From Flavobacterium aquatile LMG 4008 = ATCC 11947 (GTDB taxonomy: Bacteria; Bacteroidota; Bacteroidia; Flavobacteriales; Flavobacteriaceae): a stretch of DNA of 64,000 bases. The stretch is taken from positions 558,001-622,000 of the forward strand of contig NZ_JRHH01000002.1 of assembly GCF_000757385.1 (NCBI RefSeq). The letters are read 5' to 3'. Positions 52,876-61,736 of this stretch are shown piece after piece (the stretch's first letter is position 1; every line of letters begins with the position of its first letter). Made by a program: the position numbers and the translations under genes. Under the pieces are notes generated by a model. It was not told where the DNA came from. It ran no database searches and saw only the letters and a program-made list of their open reading frames with translations.

Positions 52876-53403
52876 ATGAGTAGTAATAAAGTTATACACG
52901 CTATATACAATGATGATGACATTTTAATGGATGCCGTAAAGCAAACAAGAAAAGCACATCATCATATTGAAGAAGTTTTCACTCCTTTTCCAGTTCACGG
53001 ATTGGACAAAGCAATGGGATTAGCACCAACTAGACTTGCAATATGCGCCTTTATTTATGGCTGTATTGGTCTTTCGGTTGCAACTGCAATGATGAATTAT
53101 ATTATGATTACTGACTGGCCTCAAGATATTGGAGGTAAACCAAGTATGAGTTATATTCAAAATATGCCAGCTTTCGTTCCGGTTATGTTTGAGATGACTG
53201 TATTTTTTGCAGCTCACTTAATGGTAATTACTTTCTATATGAGAAGTAAATTATGGCCATTCAAAGAAGCAGAAAATCCAGATGTAAGAACTACAGATGA
53301 TCACTTCTTAATGGAAGTAGCTGTTAAAGATAATGAAGAAGAATTGACTTCTTTTTTAAGAAATACTGGCGCAGTAGAAGTTAAAGTAATTGAAAAGCAC
53401 TAA
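52876..53403 (+). CDS. actD: Alternative complex III subunit D (DUF3341)
   Basis: A 175-residue protein with two membrane segments (about 55-78 and 100-125), matching DUF3341/ActD. The N-terminus (VIHAIYNDDDILMDAVKQTR) forms a cytoplasmic ferredoxin-like fold in the family; IQNMPAFVPVMFEMTVFFAA is the second membrane stretch. It packs against ActC and ActF without its own cofactor. actE begins 7 bp after its stop. Confidence 0.95.
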   Translation: MSSNKVIHAIYNDDDILMDAVKQTRKAHHHIEEVFTPFPVHGLDKAMGLAPTRLAICAFIYGCIGLSVATAMMNYIMITDWPQDIGGKPSMSYIQNMPAFVPVMFEMTVFFAAHLMVITFYMRSKLWPFKEAENPDVRTTDDHFLMEVAVKDNEEELTSFLRNTGAVEVKVIEKH

Positions 53404-53410
53404 TTTAGAT

Positions 53411-53968
53411 ATGAAAAGTTTAATTAAAATAGCAGGTCTATTCGTATTAGTAGTTTCAGTTTCATCATGTAAAAATGATTTGAAACCAAACTATCAATAC
53501 ATGCCTAATATGTACGAATCTGTAGCATACGAAACTTATGCTGAATCTGATGCTTTTAATTCGCCAACAGGTTTAAAAGGTAAAGAAGGACAAATCCCAG
53601 CCGAAGGTTCTATTAAAAGAGGTTTTGAACCATACGAATATCCAAACACAACCGCAGGTTATGATGCCGCAAAAGCTAATTTAAAATCGCCACTAGATTC
53701 AACAGGTGTTGATGCTAAAAAAGCAGAAGAATTGTACACTATATACTGTTCAATTTGTCACGGTGAAGCTGGTGATGGTAAAGGAAAATTAGTAAAGCAA
53801 GAAAAGTTTTTAGGAGTTCCTGCATATAAAGACAGACCGGTTACTGAAGGTAGTATTTACCACGTAATTACATACGGTTTGAACTCAATGGGTTCTCATG
53901 CGAATCAGCTTTCTTCTAAAGAACGTTGGATGGTAACATCACATGTTCTTAAATTAAGAAATCAATAA
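53411..53968 (+). CDS. actE: Alternative complex III subunit E, mono-heme lipoprotein cytochrome c
   Basis: A 185-residue protein. The ATG at 53411 is chosen over an in-frame TTG at 53390 within the actD 3' end, because it begins a lipoprotein signal (LIKIAGLFVLVVSVSSC). The single heme motif CSICHGEAGDGKG is near residue 113, with a distal axial Met candidate in YGLNSMGSHANQLS. The N-terminal Cys would anchor it in the membrane. In alternative complex III it takes electrons from ActA. Confidence 0.95.
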   Translation: MKSLIKIAGLFVLVVSVSSCKNDLKPNYQYMPNMYESVAYETYAESDAFNSPTGLKGKEGQIPAEGSIKRGFEPYEYPNTTAGYDAAKANLKSPLDSTGVDAKKAEELYTIYCSICHGEAGDGKGKLVKQEKFLGVPAYKDRPVTEGSIYHVITYGLNSMGSHANQLSSKERWMVTSHVLKLRNQ

Positions 53969-54004
53969 TTAAGAATTATTTCATAAACAGATAGTTATAT
54001 AGAT

Positions 54005-55528
54005 ATGTACACATTTTCAAAAAATTTAAAAAACATTGCACTTGCCCTAATGATTTTAGGATTAGTAGGTATTGTGTATGGTTTTTTATCTGCTCCAAAG
54101 ACTATTGAAGAGGTAGAAAAAATTGTGGCAGAAAGTCATCATGGTGGACATCATGCTGAAGCAACAACTCACGATGCTCATGCAACAGAAGCAACTCATG
54201 AAACTAAAGCTGCTGTAGCTCATGAAGAAGTAAAAGATACTACTCATGCAGTTGCCCACAATACTGAAGTTAAAAATGATTCGGTAGTTGCATCTGAAAA
54301 TGATTCTACAAAAACTGAAGTAGCACCAGTTGTTACTGAAAATCATGATAATCACACAACAACTGAAGTACCTCACGTTGCTAAAGTTGATGCTGAAAAG
54401 GAGCACAAAGAACATATTGAGCACGTTTTTCATCAATTACAAAATAAACCATGGGCTGCTTTATACGTAGCTTGTATATTTTTCCTTTTAATTTCTATGG
54501 GAGTTTTAGCATTTTATGCTATTCAACAAGTTGCACAAGCAGGTTGGTCTCCAGTTTTATTTAGAGTTATGCAAGGAATTACGGCTTATTTGCCATATGG
54601 TTCTGTGATTTTCTTCATATTATTATTACTTTCAGGTTTCCATGTAAATCATTTATTTGTATGGATGAAAGAAGGTGTAGATGTTGTTGGTCACGAGAAT
54701 TATGATAAATTAATTGCTGGTAAAACAGGATACTTAAATGTACCTTTCTGGTTAATTAGAGCGGCAATATTTTTAATTGGTTGGAATTTATACAGACACT
54801 TATCAAGAAAAAACTGTTTAGCTCAAGACGAAGCTAATGATAATTTATTCTATAAAAAGAACTTTAAATTATCTGCTGCATTTTTAGTTTTCTTTATAGT
54901 TTCTGAGTCAATCATGGCTTGGGATTGGATTATGTCTGTTGATCCTCATTGGTTCAGTACATTATTTGGATGGTACGTTTTTGCAAGTTTCTTTGTAAGT
55001 GGAATTACTACAATTTCAATGGTAACATTATATTTAAAATCTAAAGGATATTTAGAAAATGTAAATTCAAGCCACATTCACGATTTATCTAAATTTATGT
55101 TTGGTATTAGTGTTTTCTGGACGTATTTATGGTTCTCACAATTCATGTTGATTTGGTATTCTAATATTCCAGAAGAGGTAACTTATTTCATTACAAGAAT
55201 CAAAGATTACAATTTATTATTCTTTGGTGCTGTAGCTTTAAACTTCTTATTCCCAATATTAGTTTTAATCAATACTGATTTCAAACGTGTAGCTGGAATT
55301 GTAGTTTTTGCTGGTATCATCATTTTATTCGGACATTATATTGATTTCTTCAATATGATTATGCCTGCAACAGTCGGAGATCAATGGTTTATTGGTGTAT
55401 CTGAAATCAGCTCTCTATTATTTTTCTTAGGATTATTTATTTTTGTAGTATTCAATGCATTAACAAAAGTGCCACTTACTCCAAAACGTAATCCATTCAT
55501 CGAAGAAAGTAAACATTTTCATTATTAA
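54005..55528 (+). CDS. actF: Alternative complex III subunit F with long His-rich insert
   Basis: A 507-residue membrane protein with about ten segments, a paralogue of ActC in this complex. One segment (about 10-30) precedes a roughly 100-residue loop very rich in His, Glu, Thr and Ala (SHHGGHHAEATTHDAHATEA, HETKAAVAHEEVKDTTHAVA), followed by the conserved membrane core (ALYVACIFFLLISMGVLAFY, IMAWDWIMSVDPHWFSTLFG, WYSNIPEEVTYF). The insert could bind metal ions (Cu or Zn). The gene ends 18 bp before coxB. Confidence 0.95.
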   Translation: MYTFSKNLKNIALALMILGLVGIVYGFLSAPKTIEEVEKIVAESHHGGHHAEATTHDAHATEATHETKAAVAHEEVKDTTHAVAHNTEVKNDSVVASENDSTKTEVAPVVTENHDNHTTTEVPHVAKVDAEKEHKEHIEHVFHQLQNKPWAALYVACIFFLLISMGVLAFYAIQQVAQAGWSPVLFRVMQGITAYLPYGSVIFFILLLLSGFHVNHLFVWMKEGVDVVGHENYDKLIAGKTGYLNVPFWLIRAAIFLIGWNLYRHLSRKNCLAQDEANDNLFYKKNFKLSAAFLVFFIVSESIMAWDWIMSVDPHWFSTLFGWYVFASFFVSGITTISMVTLYLKSKGYLENVNSSHIHDLSKFMFGISVFWTYLWFSQFMLIWYSNIPEEVTYFITRIKDYNLLFFGAVALNFLFPILVLINTDFKRVAGIVVFAGIIILFGHYIDFFNMIMPATVGDQWFIGVSEISSLLFFLGLFIFVVFNALTKVPLTPKRNPFIEESKHFHY

Positions 55529-55546
55529 TATTTAAAGAAAAAACAA

Positions 55547-56713
55547 ATGACAAGTTTTTTGGTACTTTTTATTTTAGTTTTATTATCAATTGCAATTTGG
55601 CAATTAACTAAAATTTTTGACCTTACGCAAATTGGGCAATCATCAGATAATACTCAAATTGCTAACGATAATGATAATAAGGTTAATGGCTACTTAATGT
55701 TCGCCTTCCTAGTTTTTATATACTTAACTACAATAGTTTGTATCGTTAAATATGGTGATTTGCCTTTAATGAGCGGATCAGCGTCAGTTCACGGTAAAGA
55801 CGTAGATCAATTGATGTGGATATCAATGATTTTAATTTTTGTTGTTCAAACGATTACTCAGGCTTTATTACATTATTTTGCATTTAAATATAGAGGTCGT
55901 AAAGGACAAACTGCAATGTACTTTGCAGATAATAATAAATTAGAATTTATTTGGAGTTCTATTCCAGCTGTTGTCTTAGCAGTTTTAATTTTCTACGGAT
56001 TGTATGCTTGGACAGACATTATGTTTGTTGATGAAGATGAAGATACAATTGTAATTGAATTATATGCTAAACAATTTGGTTGGGAAGCAAGATATTCAGG
56101 AAAAGATAATGTATTAGGAAAAGCTAATGTTAGATACATCGAAGGTGTAAATACCGTTGGCGTAGATTTAGCAGATCCAAATGCGCAAGATGATATAGTA
56201 GTAAATGAATTACACTTGCCAAAAGGGAAACGTGTAGTTTTTAAAATTCGTTCTCAAGACGTTTTACACTCTGCTTACATGCCACATTTTAGAGCACAAA
56301 TGAACTGTGTTCCAGGTATGGTAACTCAATTTTCTTTCATTCCAAACATGACAACGTCAGAAATGAGAGAGACGGAAGATATGATTACGAAGGTGAATAG
56401 AATTAATCAAATTCGTGAAAAGAAAAATACTCAACTAGTGGCGGAAGGTAAAACACCTCTTGATCCTTACACATTTGACTATTTACTTCTATGTAACAAA
56501 ATTTGTGGAGCTTCTCACTATAACATGCAAATGAAAGTTGTAGTTGATACTCCAGAAGAATTTAAAACATGGTTAAAAGATAAACCAACTTTAGTTCAGG
56601 CTGTTAAAGATGCAAATGCTGCTCCAGCAGATGCTGAAAAACCAAATGTAACTAACGATTCAACTACTGCGAAAGCAGATACTACAGTAGTTGCTCAAGT
56701 TGAAATGAAATAA
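55547..56713 (+). CDS. coxB: Cytochrome c oxidase subunit II
   Basis: A 388-residue subunit with three membrane segments (about 2-20, 45-68 and 85-112, with a fourth near 138-160) and the CuA cupredoxin domain. CuA ligands are visible: His in QDVLHSAYMPHFRAQMN and CNKICGASHYNM near residue 316, with Cys, Cys, His and Met in order. The CxE Glu typical of mitochondrial subunit II is replaced by Lys, which is common in this phylum. No cytochrome c domain is fused; the last 45 residues are a low-complexity Ala/Asp/Thr tail. It accepts electrons from alternative complex III. Confidence 0.96.
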   Translation: MTSFLVLFILVLLSIAIWQLTKIFDLTQIGQSSDNTQIANDNDNKVNGYLMFAFLVFIYLTTIVCIVKYGDLPLMSGSASVHGKDVDQLMWISMILIFVVQTITQALLHYFAFKYRGRKGQTAMYFADNNKLEFIWSSIPAVVLAVLIFYGLYAWTDIMFVDEDEDTIVIELYAKQFGWEARYSGKDNVLGKANVRYIEGVNTVGVDLADPNAQDDIVVNELHLPKGKRVVFKIRSQDVLHSAYMPHFRAQMNCVPGMVTQFSFIPNMTTSEMRETEDMITKVNRINQIREKKNTQLVAEGKTPLDPYTFDYLLLCNKICGASHYNMQMKVVVDTPEEFKTWLKDKPTLVQAVKDANAAPADAEKPNVTNDSTTAKADTTVVAQVEMK

Positions 56714-56734
56714 TAAAAATAACTTTACACTTAT

Positions 56735-58540
56735 ATGTCAGCAATGAGTCACGAACACGATCACCACGAACACGATCACCACGAAGAACACCATCACAAA
56801 GATACCTTCATTACTAAATACATTTTTAGTATTGATCATAAGATGATTGCTAAGCAATATCTTATTACTGGTATTATAATGGGTTTAATTGGTGTTGGTA
56901 TGTCAATGCTTTTCAGAATGCAATTGGCTTGGCCTGAGGAATCATTCAAAATATTCAGCTTTTTCTTAGGTGAAAGAATGGCACCAGGTGGCGTTATGAA
57001 TAACGAAACTTATCTTGCTCTTGTTACAATTCACGGTACCATCATGGTATTCTTTGTTCTAACAGCCGGTTTAAGTGGAACTTTCAGTAACCTTCTTATT
57101 CCACTACAAATTGGAGCTCGAGATATGGCTTCTGGTTTCTTAAATATGATTTCTTATTGGTTATTCTTTACTTCAAGTGTAATCATGGTTATCTCTTTAT
57201 TTGTGGAATCTGGACCTGCATCTGCTGGATGGACAATTTATCCACCGTTAAGTGCCTTGCCACAAGCAATTTCTGGTTCTGGATTAGGTATGACTTTATG
57301 GTTAGTTTCTATGGCCATTTTCATTGCATCTTCTTTAATGGGTTCATTAAATTATATCGTAACTGTTATTAATTTAAGAACTAAAGGTATGTCAATGACA
57401 AGATTACCACTTACAATTTGGGCTTTCTTTATTACAGCTGTTATTGGTGTGATTTCGTTCCCAGTATTATTGTCTGCGGCTTTAATGTTAATTATGGATA
57501 GAGGTTTTGGTACTTCTTTCTTCTTGTCAGATATTTATATTGCAGGTGAAGTATTGAATTATCAAGGTGGTTCTCCAGTTTTATTTGAACACTTATTTTG
57601 GTTTTTAGGTCACCCTGAAGTTTATATTGTATTATTGCCAGCTTTAGGAATTACATCTGAAGTTATAGCAACAAACTCTCGTAAGCCTATATTTGGATAC
57701 AGAGCGATGATTATGTCAATTCTAGCAATTGCATTTTTATCAACTATCGTTTGGGGTCACCACATGTTTATCTCTGGTATGAATCCATTCTTAGGTTCTG
57801 TTTTTACATTTACAACTTTATTAATTGCAATTCCATCAGCAGTAAAGGCATTCAACTATATAACGACACTTTGGAAAGGTAATTTACAATTAAATCCAGC
57901 AATGTTATTTTCAATCGGATTGGTTTCTACTTTCATTACTGGAGGTTTAACAGGTCTTATTCTTGGAGATAGCACGCTAGATATTAACGTTCACGATACG
58001 TATTTCGTAGTTGCTCACTTCCACTTAGTAATGGGTATTTCTGCTCTTTACGGAATGTTTGCAGGTATTTATCACTGGTATCCAAGAATGTTTGGTAGAA
58101 TGTTAAATAAAAACTTAGGCTATATTCACTTTTGGGTAACTGCAGTTTGTGCTTACGGAGTTTTCTTTCCAATGCACTTCATAGGAATGGCTGGTTTACC
58201 AAGACGTTACTATACAAATACAAACTTCCCTTTATTTGATGATTTGCAAAATGTAAACGTAATTATTACTTGCTTTGCTTTAGTTGGTGGTGCCTTCCAA
58301 TTGGTTTTCCTTTGGAATTTCTTCCACAGCATGTTCTTTGGTAAAAAATCAGTACAAAACCCATGGAGATCAAATACTCTTGAGTGGACCGCTCCAGTAG
58401 AACACATGCACGGTAACTGGCCTGGGGAAATTCCTGAAGTTCACAGATGGCCTTATGATTACAGTAAACCAGGACATGAAGAAGATTTTGTTCCGCAAAA
58501 TGTTCCAATGAAACCAGGAGAAGAAGTTTTACATCACTAA
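56735..58540 (+). CDS. coxA: Cytochrome c oxidase subunit I (aa3 type)
   Basis: A 601-residue, about 12-helix subunit holding heme a and the heme a3-CuB site. Seen are FWFLGHPEVYIVLLPALGIT (His-Tyr crosslink region near residue 293), WGHHMFISGM (CuB His pair near 341), and VHDTYFVVAHFHLVMGISA (heme His residues). The N-terminus is a striking His cluster (SHEHDHHEHDHHEEHHHKD). Subunits III and IV do not follow; they must be encoded elsewhere. It closes the operon with a terminator at 58560-58588. Confidence 0.98.
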   Translation: MSAMSHEHDHHEHDHHEEHHHKDTFITKYIFSIDHKMIAKQYLITGIIMGLIGVGMSMLFRMQLAWPEESFKIFSFFLGERMAPGGVMNNETYLALVTIHGTIMVFFVLTAGLSGTFSNLLIPLQIGARDMASGFLNMISYWLFFTSSVIMVISLFVESGPASAGWTIYPPLSALPQAISGSGLGMTLWLVSMAIFIASSLMGSLNYIVTVINLRTKGMSMTRLPLTIWAFFITAVIGVISFPVLLSAALMLIMDRGFGTSFFLSDIYIAGEVLNYQGGSPVLFEHLFWFLGHPEVYIVLLPALGITSEVIATNSRKPIFGYRAMIMSILAIAFLSTIVWGHHMFISGMNPFLGSVFTFTTLLIAIPSAVKAFNYITTLWKGNLQLNPAMLFSIGLVSTFITGGLTGLILGDSTLDINVHDTYFVVAHFHLVMGISALYGMFAGIYHWYPRMFGRMLNKNLGYIHFWVTAVCAYGVFFPMHFIGMAGLPRRYYTNTNFPLFDDLQNVNVIITCFALVGGAFQLVFLWNFFHSMFFGKKSVQNPWRSNTLEWTAPVEHMHGNWPGEIPEVHRWPYDYSKPGHEEDFVPQNVPMKPGEEVLHH

Positions 58541-58559
58541 GATTTTAAATCACTATAAA

Positions 58560-58588
58560 AAATGCCTTTCATTTCGGAAGGCATTTTT
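58560..58588 (+). terminator. Rho-independent terminator of the act-cox operon
   Basis: AAATGCCTTTC (58560-58570) pairs with GGAAGGCATTT (58576-58586), followed by T. Confidence 0.92.
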
Positions 58589-58608
58589 ATTTACTTATAA
58601 CTTTGTTA

Positions 58609-58616
58609 TATATTTG
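58609..58616 (+). promoter_or_regulatory. -7 box immediately upstream of ruvB
   Basis: TATATTTG ends four bases before the ruvB ATG at 58621. Transcription would begin at or next to the start codon, predicting a leaderless or near-leaderless mRNA. Confidence 0.65.
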
Positions 58617-58620
58617 TAGT

Positions 58621-59643
58621 ATGAACGAAAATTTAGACCCAACGAATAAAGGCTTTAATCCTGAAGAACTTGACATCGAAAAGAAGTTAAGACCTCTTTC
58701 GTTTGATGATTTTACTGGTCAAGAGCAGGTTTTAGAAAACTTGAAAGTATTTGTTGAAGCTGCAAATCAACGTGAAGAAGCACTTGATCACACTTTGTTT
58801 CATGGTCCGCCAGGATTAGGAAAAACTACATTAGCTAATATTTTGGCTAGTGAACTTGGTGTTGGAATAAAAATTACGTCTGGACCTGTTTTAGATAAGC
58901 CAGGAGATTTAGCAGGTTTGTTGACAAATCTTGAGGAAAGGGATGTTCTTTTTATAGATGAAATTCACCGTTTAAGTCCAATTGTTGAAGAGTATTTATA
59001 TTCTGCGATGGAAGATTTCAAAATTGATATCATGATTGAATCGGGTCCAAATGCTAGAACAGTTCAAATCAATTTGAATCCTTTTACATTGGTTGGTGCA
59101 ACCACGCGTTCGGGCTTGTTAACTGCACCAATGCGAGCTAGATTCGGAATTCAAAGTAGATTACAATATTATAATACCGAACTTTTAACAACCATTGTTC
59201 AACGAAGTGCATCTATTTTAAAAATGCCAATTACTATGGAAGCTGCAATTGAGATTGCAGGTAGAAGTCGTGGTACGCCTCGTATTGCAAACGCACTTTT
59301 ACGACGAGTGAGAGATTTTGCTCAAATAAAAGGGAACGGAAAAATTGATATTGAAATTGCTAGGTTTTCTCTTAAAGCATTAAATGTTGACGCGCACGGA
59401 TTAGACGAAATGGACAACAAAATCCTAACTACAATTATCGAAAAATTTAAAGGTGGACCAGTTGGATTATCAACTCTTGCAACAGCGGTTTCTGAAAGTG
59501 GTGAAACAATTGAAGAAGTGTATGAACCCTTTTTAATTCAAGAAGGTTTTATAATGCGTACGCCTAGAGGTAGAGAAGTGACTGAAAAAGCATACAAGCA
59601 TTTAGGAAAAATTAAGTTGAATGTTCAAGGTGGACTTTTTTAA
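58621..59643 (+). CDS. ruvB: Holliday junction branch-migration ATPase RuvB
   Basis: A 340-residue RuvB, full length. It is the hexameric motor that drives branch migration with RuvA. The ATG at 58621 ([18 protein letters not shown]) is used, since the in-frame codon at 58603 lies at the promoter box. Walker A is [14 protein letters not shown], Walker [11 protein letters not shown], sensor 1 [15 protein letters not shown], the arginine finger lies in [10 protein letters not shown], and sensor 2 [19 protein letters not shown]. queG follows after two bases. Confidence 0.98.
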   Translation: MNENLDPTNKGFNPEELDIEKKLRPLSFDDFTGQEQVLENLKVFVEAANQREEALDHTLFHGPPGLGKTTLANILASELGVGIKITSGPVLDKPGDLAGLLTNLEERDVLFIDEIHRLSPIVEEYLYSAMEDFKIDIMIESGPNARTVQINLNPFTLVGATTRSGLLTAPMRARFGIQSRLQYYNTELLTTIVQRSASILKMPITMEAAIEIAGRSRGTPRIANALLRRVRDFAQIKGNGKIDIEIARFSLKALNVDAHGLDEMDNKILTTIIEKFKGGPVGLSTLATAVSESGETIEEVYEPFLIQEGFIMRTPRGREVTEKAYKHLGKIKLNVQGGLF

Positions 59644-59645
59644 TT

Positions 59646-60569
59646 TTGATAAACAATAAAGAAAAATATACAAATCTTATAAAAACCGAAGCCAAACGCC
59701 TCGGTTTTCTTTCTTGTGGCATATCTAAATCTGGGTTTCTTGAAGAAGAAGCTCCACGATTAGAAAATTGGCTGAACAATCAAATGCAGGGTCAAATGAG
59801 TTATATGGAAAACAATTTTGACAAAAGATTGAATCCTAATTTGCTTGTTGACGATGCCAAAAGTGTCGTTTCATTATTACTGAATTATTATCCATCGGAA
59901 ATTCAAAATGAGGAAAGTTATAAAATATCAAAATACGCCTATGGCCAAGATTATCATTTTGTAATCAAAGAAAAATTAAAAGAATTATTACATACAATTC
60001 AAATAGAAATCGGTGAAGTTTCTGGACGTGCTTTTGTAGATTCTGCTCCAGTTTTAGACAAAGCTTGGGCTGCTAAAAGTGGTCTAGGATGGATTGGTAA
60101 AAACAGCAATTTATTAACTCAAAAAGTAGGTTCGTTTTACTTTATTGCCGAATTAATTATTGATATCGAATTAGACTACGATCACGCAACAACTGATCAT
60201 TGTGGAACATGCACCGCTTGTATCGACGCTTGCCCGACTGAAGCAATTGTTGCACCTTATATAGTTGACGGAAGTAAATGTATTTCTTATTTTACGATTG
60301 AATTAAAAGAAAATTTGCCAATCGAAATGAAAGGAAAATTTGATGATTGGGCTTTTGGATGTGATATTTGTCAAGACGTTTGTCCGTGGAATAAATTTTC
60401 AAAACCGCACAACGAACCGTTATTTAATCCCAATGCTGAATTGTTGTCGTTTTCTAAAAAAGACTGGCAAGAAATTACCGAAGACACTTTTAAAAAAGTA
60501 TTTAAAAATTCAGCTGTTAAGCGAACTAAATTGGAAGGTTTTACCAGAAATATTACTTTTCTAAAGTAG
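59646..60569 (+). CDS. queG: Epoxyqueuosine reductase QueG
   Basis: A 307-residue QueG, which makes queuosine from epoxyqueuosine in tRNA using cobalamin and two [4Fe-4S] clusters. Cluster motifs are [16 protein letters not shown] and [12 protein letters not shown], with the catalytic-site region [20 protein letters not shown]. It lacks the C-terminal HEAT-like extension of E. coli QueG, as do other short members. The start is a TTG at 59646, two bases after the ruvB stop; no suitable ATG exists upstream of the conserved N-terminus. It overlaps the convergent LacI gene by 17 bp. Confidence 0.95.
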   Translation: MINNKEKYTNLIKTEAKRLGFLSCGISKSGFLEEEAPRLENWLNNQMQGQMSYMENNFDKRLNPNLLVDDAKSVVSLLLNYYPSEIQNEESYKISKYAYGQDYHFVIKEKLKELLHTIQIEIGEVSGRAFVDSAPVLDKAWAAKSGLGWIGKNSNLLTQKVGSFYFIAELIIDIELDYDHATTDHCGTCTACIDACPTEAIVAPYIVDGSKCISYFTIELKENLPIEMKGKFDDWAFGCDICQDVCPWNKFSKPHNEPLFNPNAELLSFSKKDWQEITEDTFKKVFKNSAVKRTKLEGFTRNITFLK

Positions 60570-61578
60570 ATTCTCTTTCTAAAATTTTTGTTTCTAATTC
60601 AATGGTTTTTGGTTGAAATGAAAGTGATTCTTTTTTACAATTCATTTCTTCCAATAGTAAACAGAACGATTGAACGCCCATTTCATAACTTGGTTGATCT
60701 ACAGTGCTAAGTTTTGGAGTTATCACTTGCGACATAAACCAATTACTGAAACCAATAACCTTGATTTGTTGCGGTACTTTAATTCCAATTTCATTAAAAT
60801 AATCTAATACCCCAACGGCAACCAAATCTGTAATCACAAAAACGCCATCTACATCTGGATGTTCTTTTATTATTTGTTCAGCAAAAAGTTTTCCTTCTTC
60901 AAACGTTACATTATCGCAAGTGTAAACTAGTTTAGAATTGTATACGATATCATGTTTTTCTAAGGCTTTTTTATATCCTAAAAAGCGATCGATTGCATTT
61001 TGAGGATTAACTGGTCCACGAATATGGGCAATTTTTTTGCATCCTTTATTTATCAAATGAGCAACAGCATTATAAGCTGCTTTTTGATCGTTAATAATCA
61101 CTTTGGAGCAATTAACCAATTTAGAGATTTTGTCAAACATCACAAATGGAATTTCTCTACGAATTAATTCTTTTATGTGATCATCATCGTTCGACTCATT
61201 TGACAATGACATAATTATTCCATCAACTCGCTTGCTCATCAATAATTCAACTTGCTTTTTTTCTAATTCTAACGATTCATTTGATTGTAAAATAATTACT
61301 AGATAACCGTTTTTTTCTGCTTCAGCAATTATTCCATTAATGACATTCGAAAAGAAATGATGTACGACTTCTGGAATGATTAATCCTATAGTTCGTGATT
61401 CTTTAGTTCTTAGATTAACTGCAAAAGAATTTGGGGTATATTGTAAGCTATTTGCTAAATCTAAAACAGCTTTTCTAGTTTTAGCACTAACATCAGGATA
61501 GTTTTTTAAGGCTTTTGAAACTGTTGTTATAGATATTCCCAAAGTTTCGGCAATTTGTTTAAGAGTAATATCTTTCAT
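60553..61578 (-). CDS. LacI-family transcriptional regulator
   Basis: A 341-residue repressor-type protein. The DNA-binding helix-turn-helix is at residues 5-24 ([20 protein letters not shown]), the hinge reads [19 protein letters not shown], and the sensor domain (about 62-335) contains [20 protein letters not shown] and [20 protein letters not shown]. It is paralogous to the gene at 1-430. Twin operators at 61615-61649 lie between it and the divergent TonB receptor, so it probably controls both itself and the receptor in response to a sugar. Its predicted promoter sits almost at its start codon. Confidence 0.96.
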   Translation of the reverse strand: MKDITLKQIAETLGISITTVSKALKNYPDVSAKTRKAVLDLANSLQYTPNSFAVNLRTKESRTIGLIIPEVVHHFFSNVINGIIAEAEKNGYLVIILQSNESLELEKKQVELLMSKRVDGIIMSLSNESNDDDHIKELIRREIPFVMFDKISKLVNCSKVIINDQKAAYNAVAHLINKGCKKIAHIRGPVNPQNAIDRFLGYKKALEKHDIVYNSKLVYTCDNVTFEEGKLFAEQIIKEHPDVDGVFVITDLVAVGVLDYFNEIGIKVPQQIKVIGFSNWFMSQVITPKLSTVDQPSYEMGVQSFCLLLEEMNCKKESLSFQPKTIELETKILERESTLEK

Positions 61579-61582
61579 TTAA

Positions 61583-61613
61583 CAAATATGATACTTTTTT
61601 TTCAAATTTCAAA
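61583..61613 (-). promoter_or_regulatory. Predicted promoter of the LacI gene
   Basis: On the minus strand TTTG (61613-61610), 19 bp and CATATTTG (61590-61583) match the consensus with one mismatch. The ATG is five bases after the box, so the mRNA would be nearly leaderless. The -33 element abuts operator 1. Confidence 0.5.
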
Positions 61614-61614
61614 T

Positions 61615-61649
61615 CGAAAACGTTTTCGTAGTTTTCGAAAACGTTTTCG
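61615..61649. promoter_or_regulatory. Twin LacI-type operators
   Basis: Two identical perfect palindromes CGAAAACGTTTTCG at 61615-61628 and 61636-61649, with centres exactly 21 bp apart (two helical turns). They have the central CG and symmetry typical of LacI/GalR operators and overlap the -33 region of the rightward receptor promoter. Confidence 0.88.
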
Positions 61650-61661
61650 ATACTTTATTCT

Positions 61662-61669
61662 CATTTTTG
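61662..61669 (+). promoter_or_regulatory. Predicted -7 box of the right-edge TonB receptor
   Basis: CATTTTTG is one base off TAnnTTTG. The corresponding -33 position falls inside operator 2, which suggests repression by steric exclusion. Confidence 0.45.
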
Positions 61670-61736
61670 TAACATCAAATACTATAATTTCGAAATATTA
61701 ATCAACCTATTTTATAAATCAAATAAAAATATTAAA

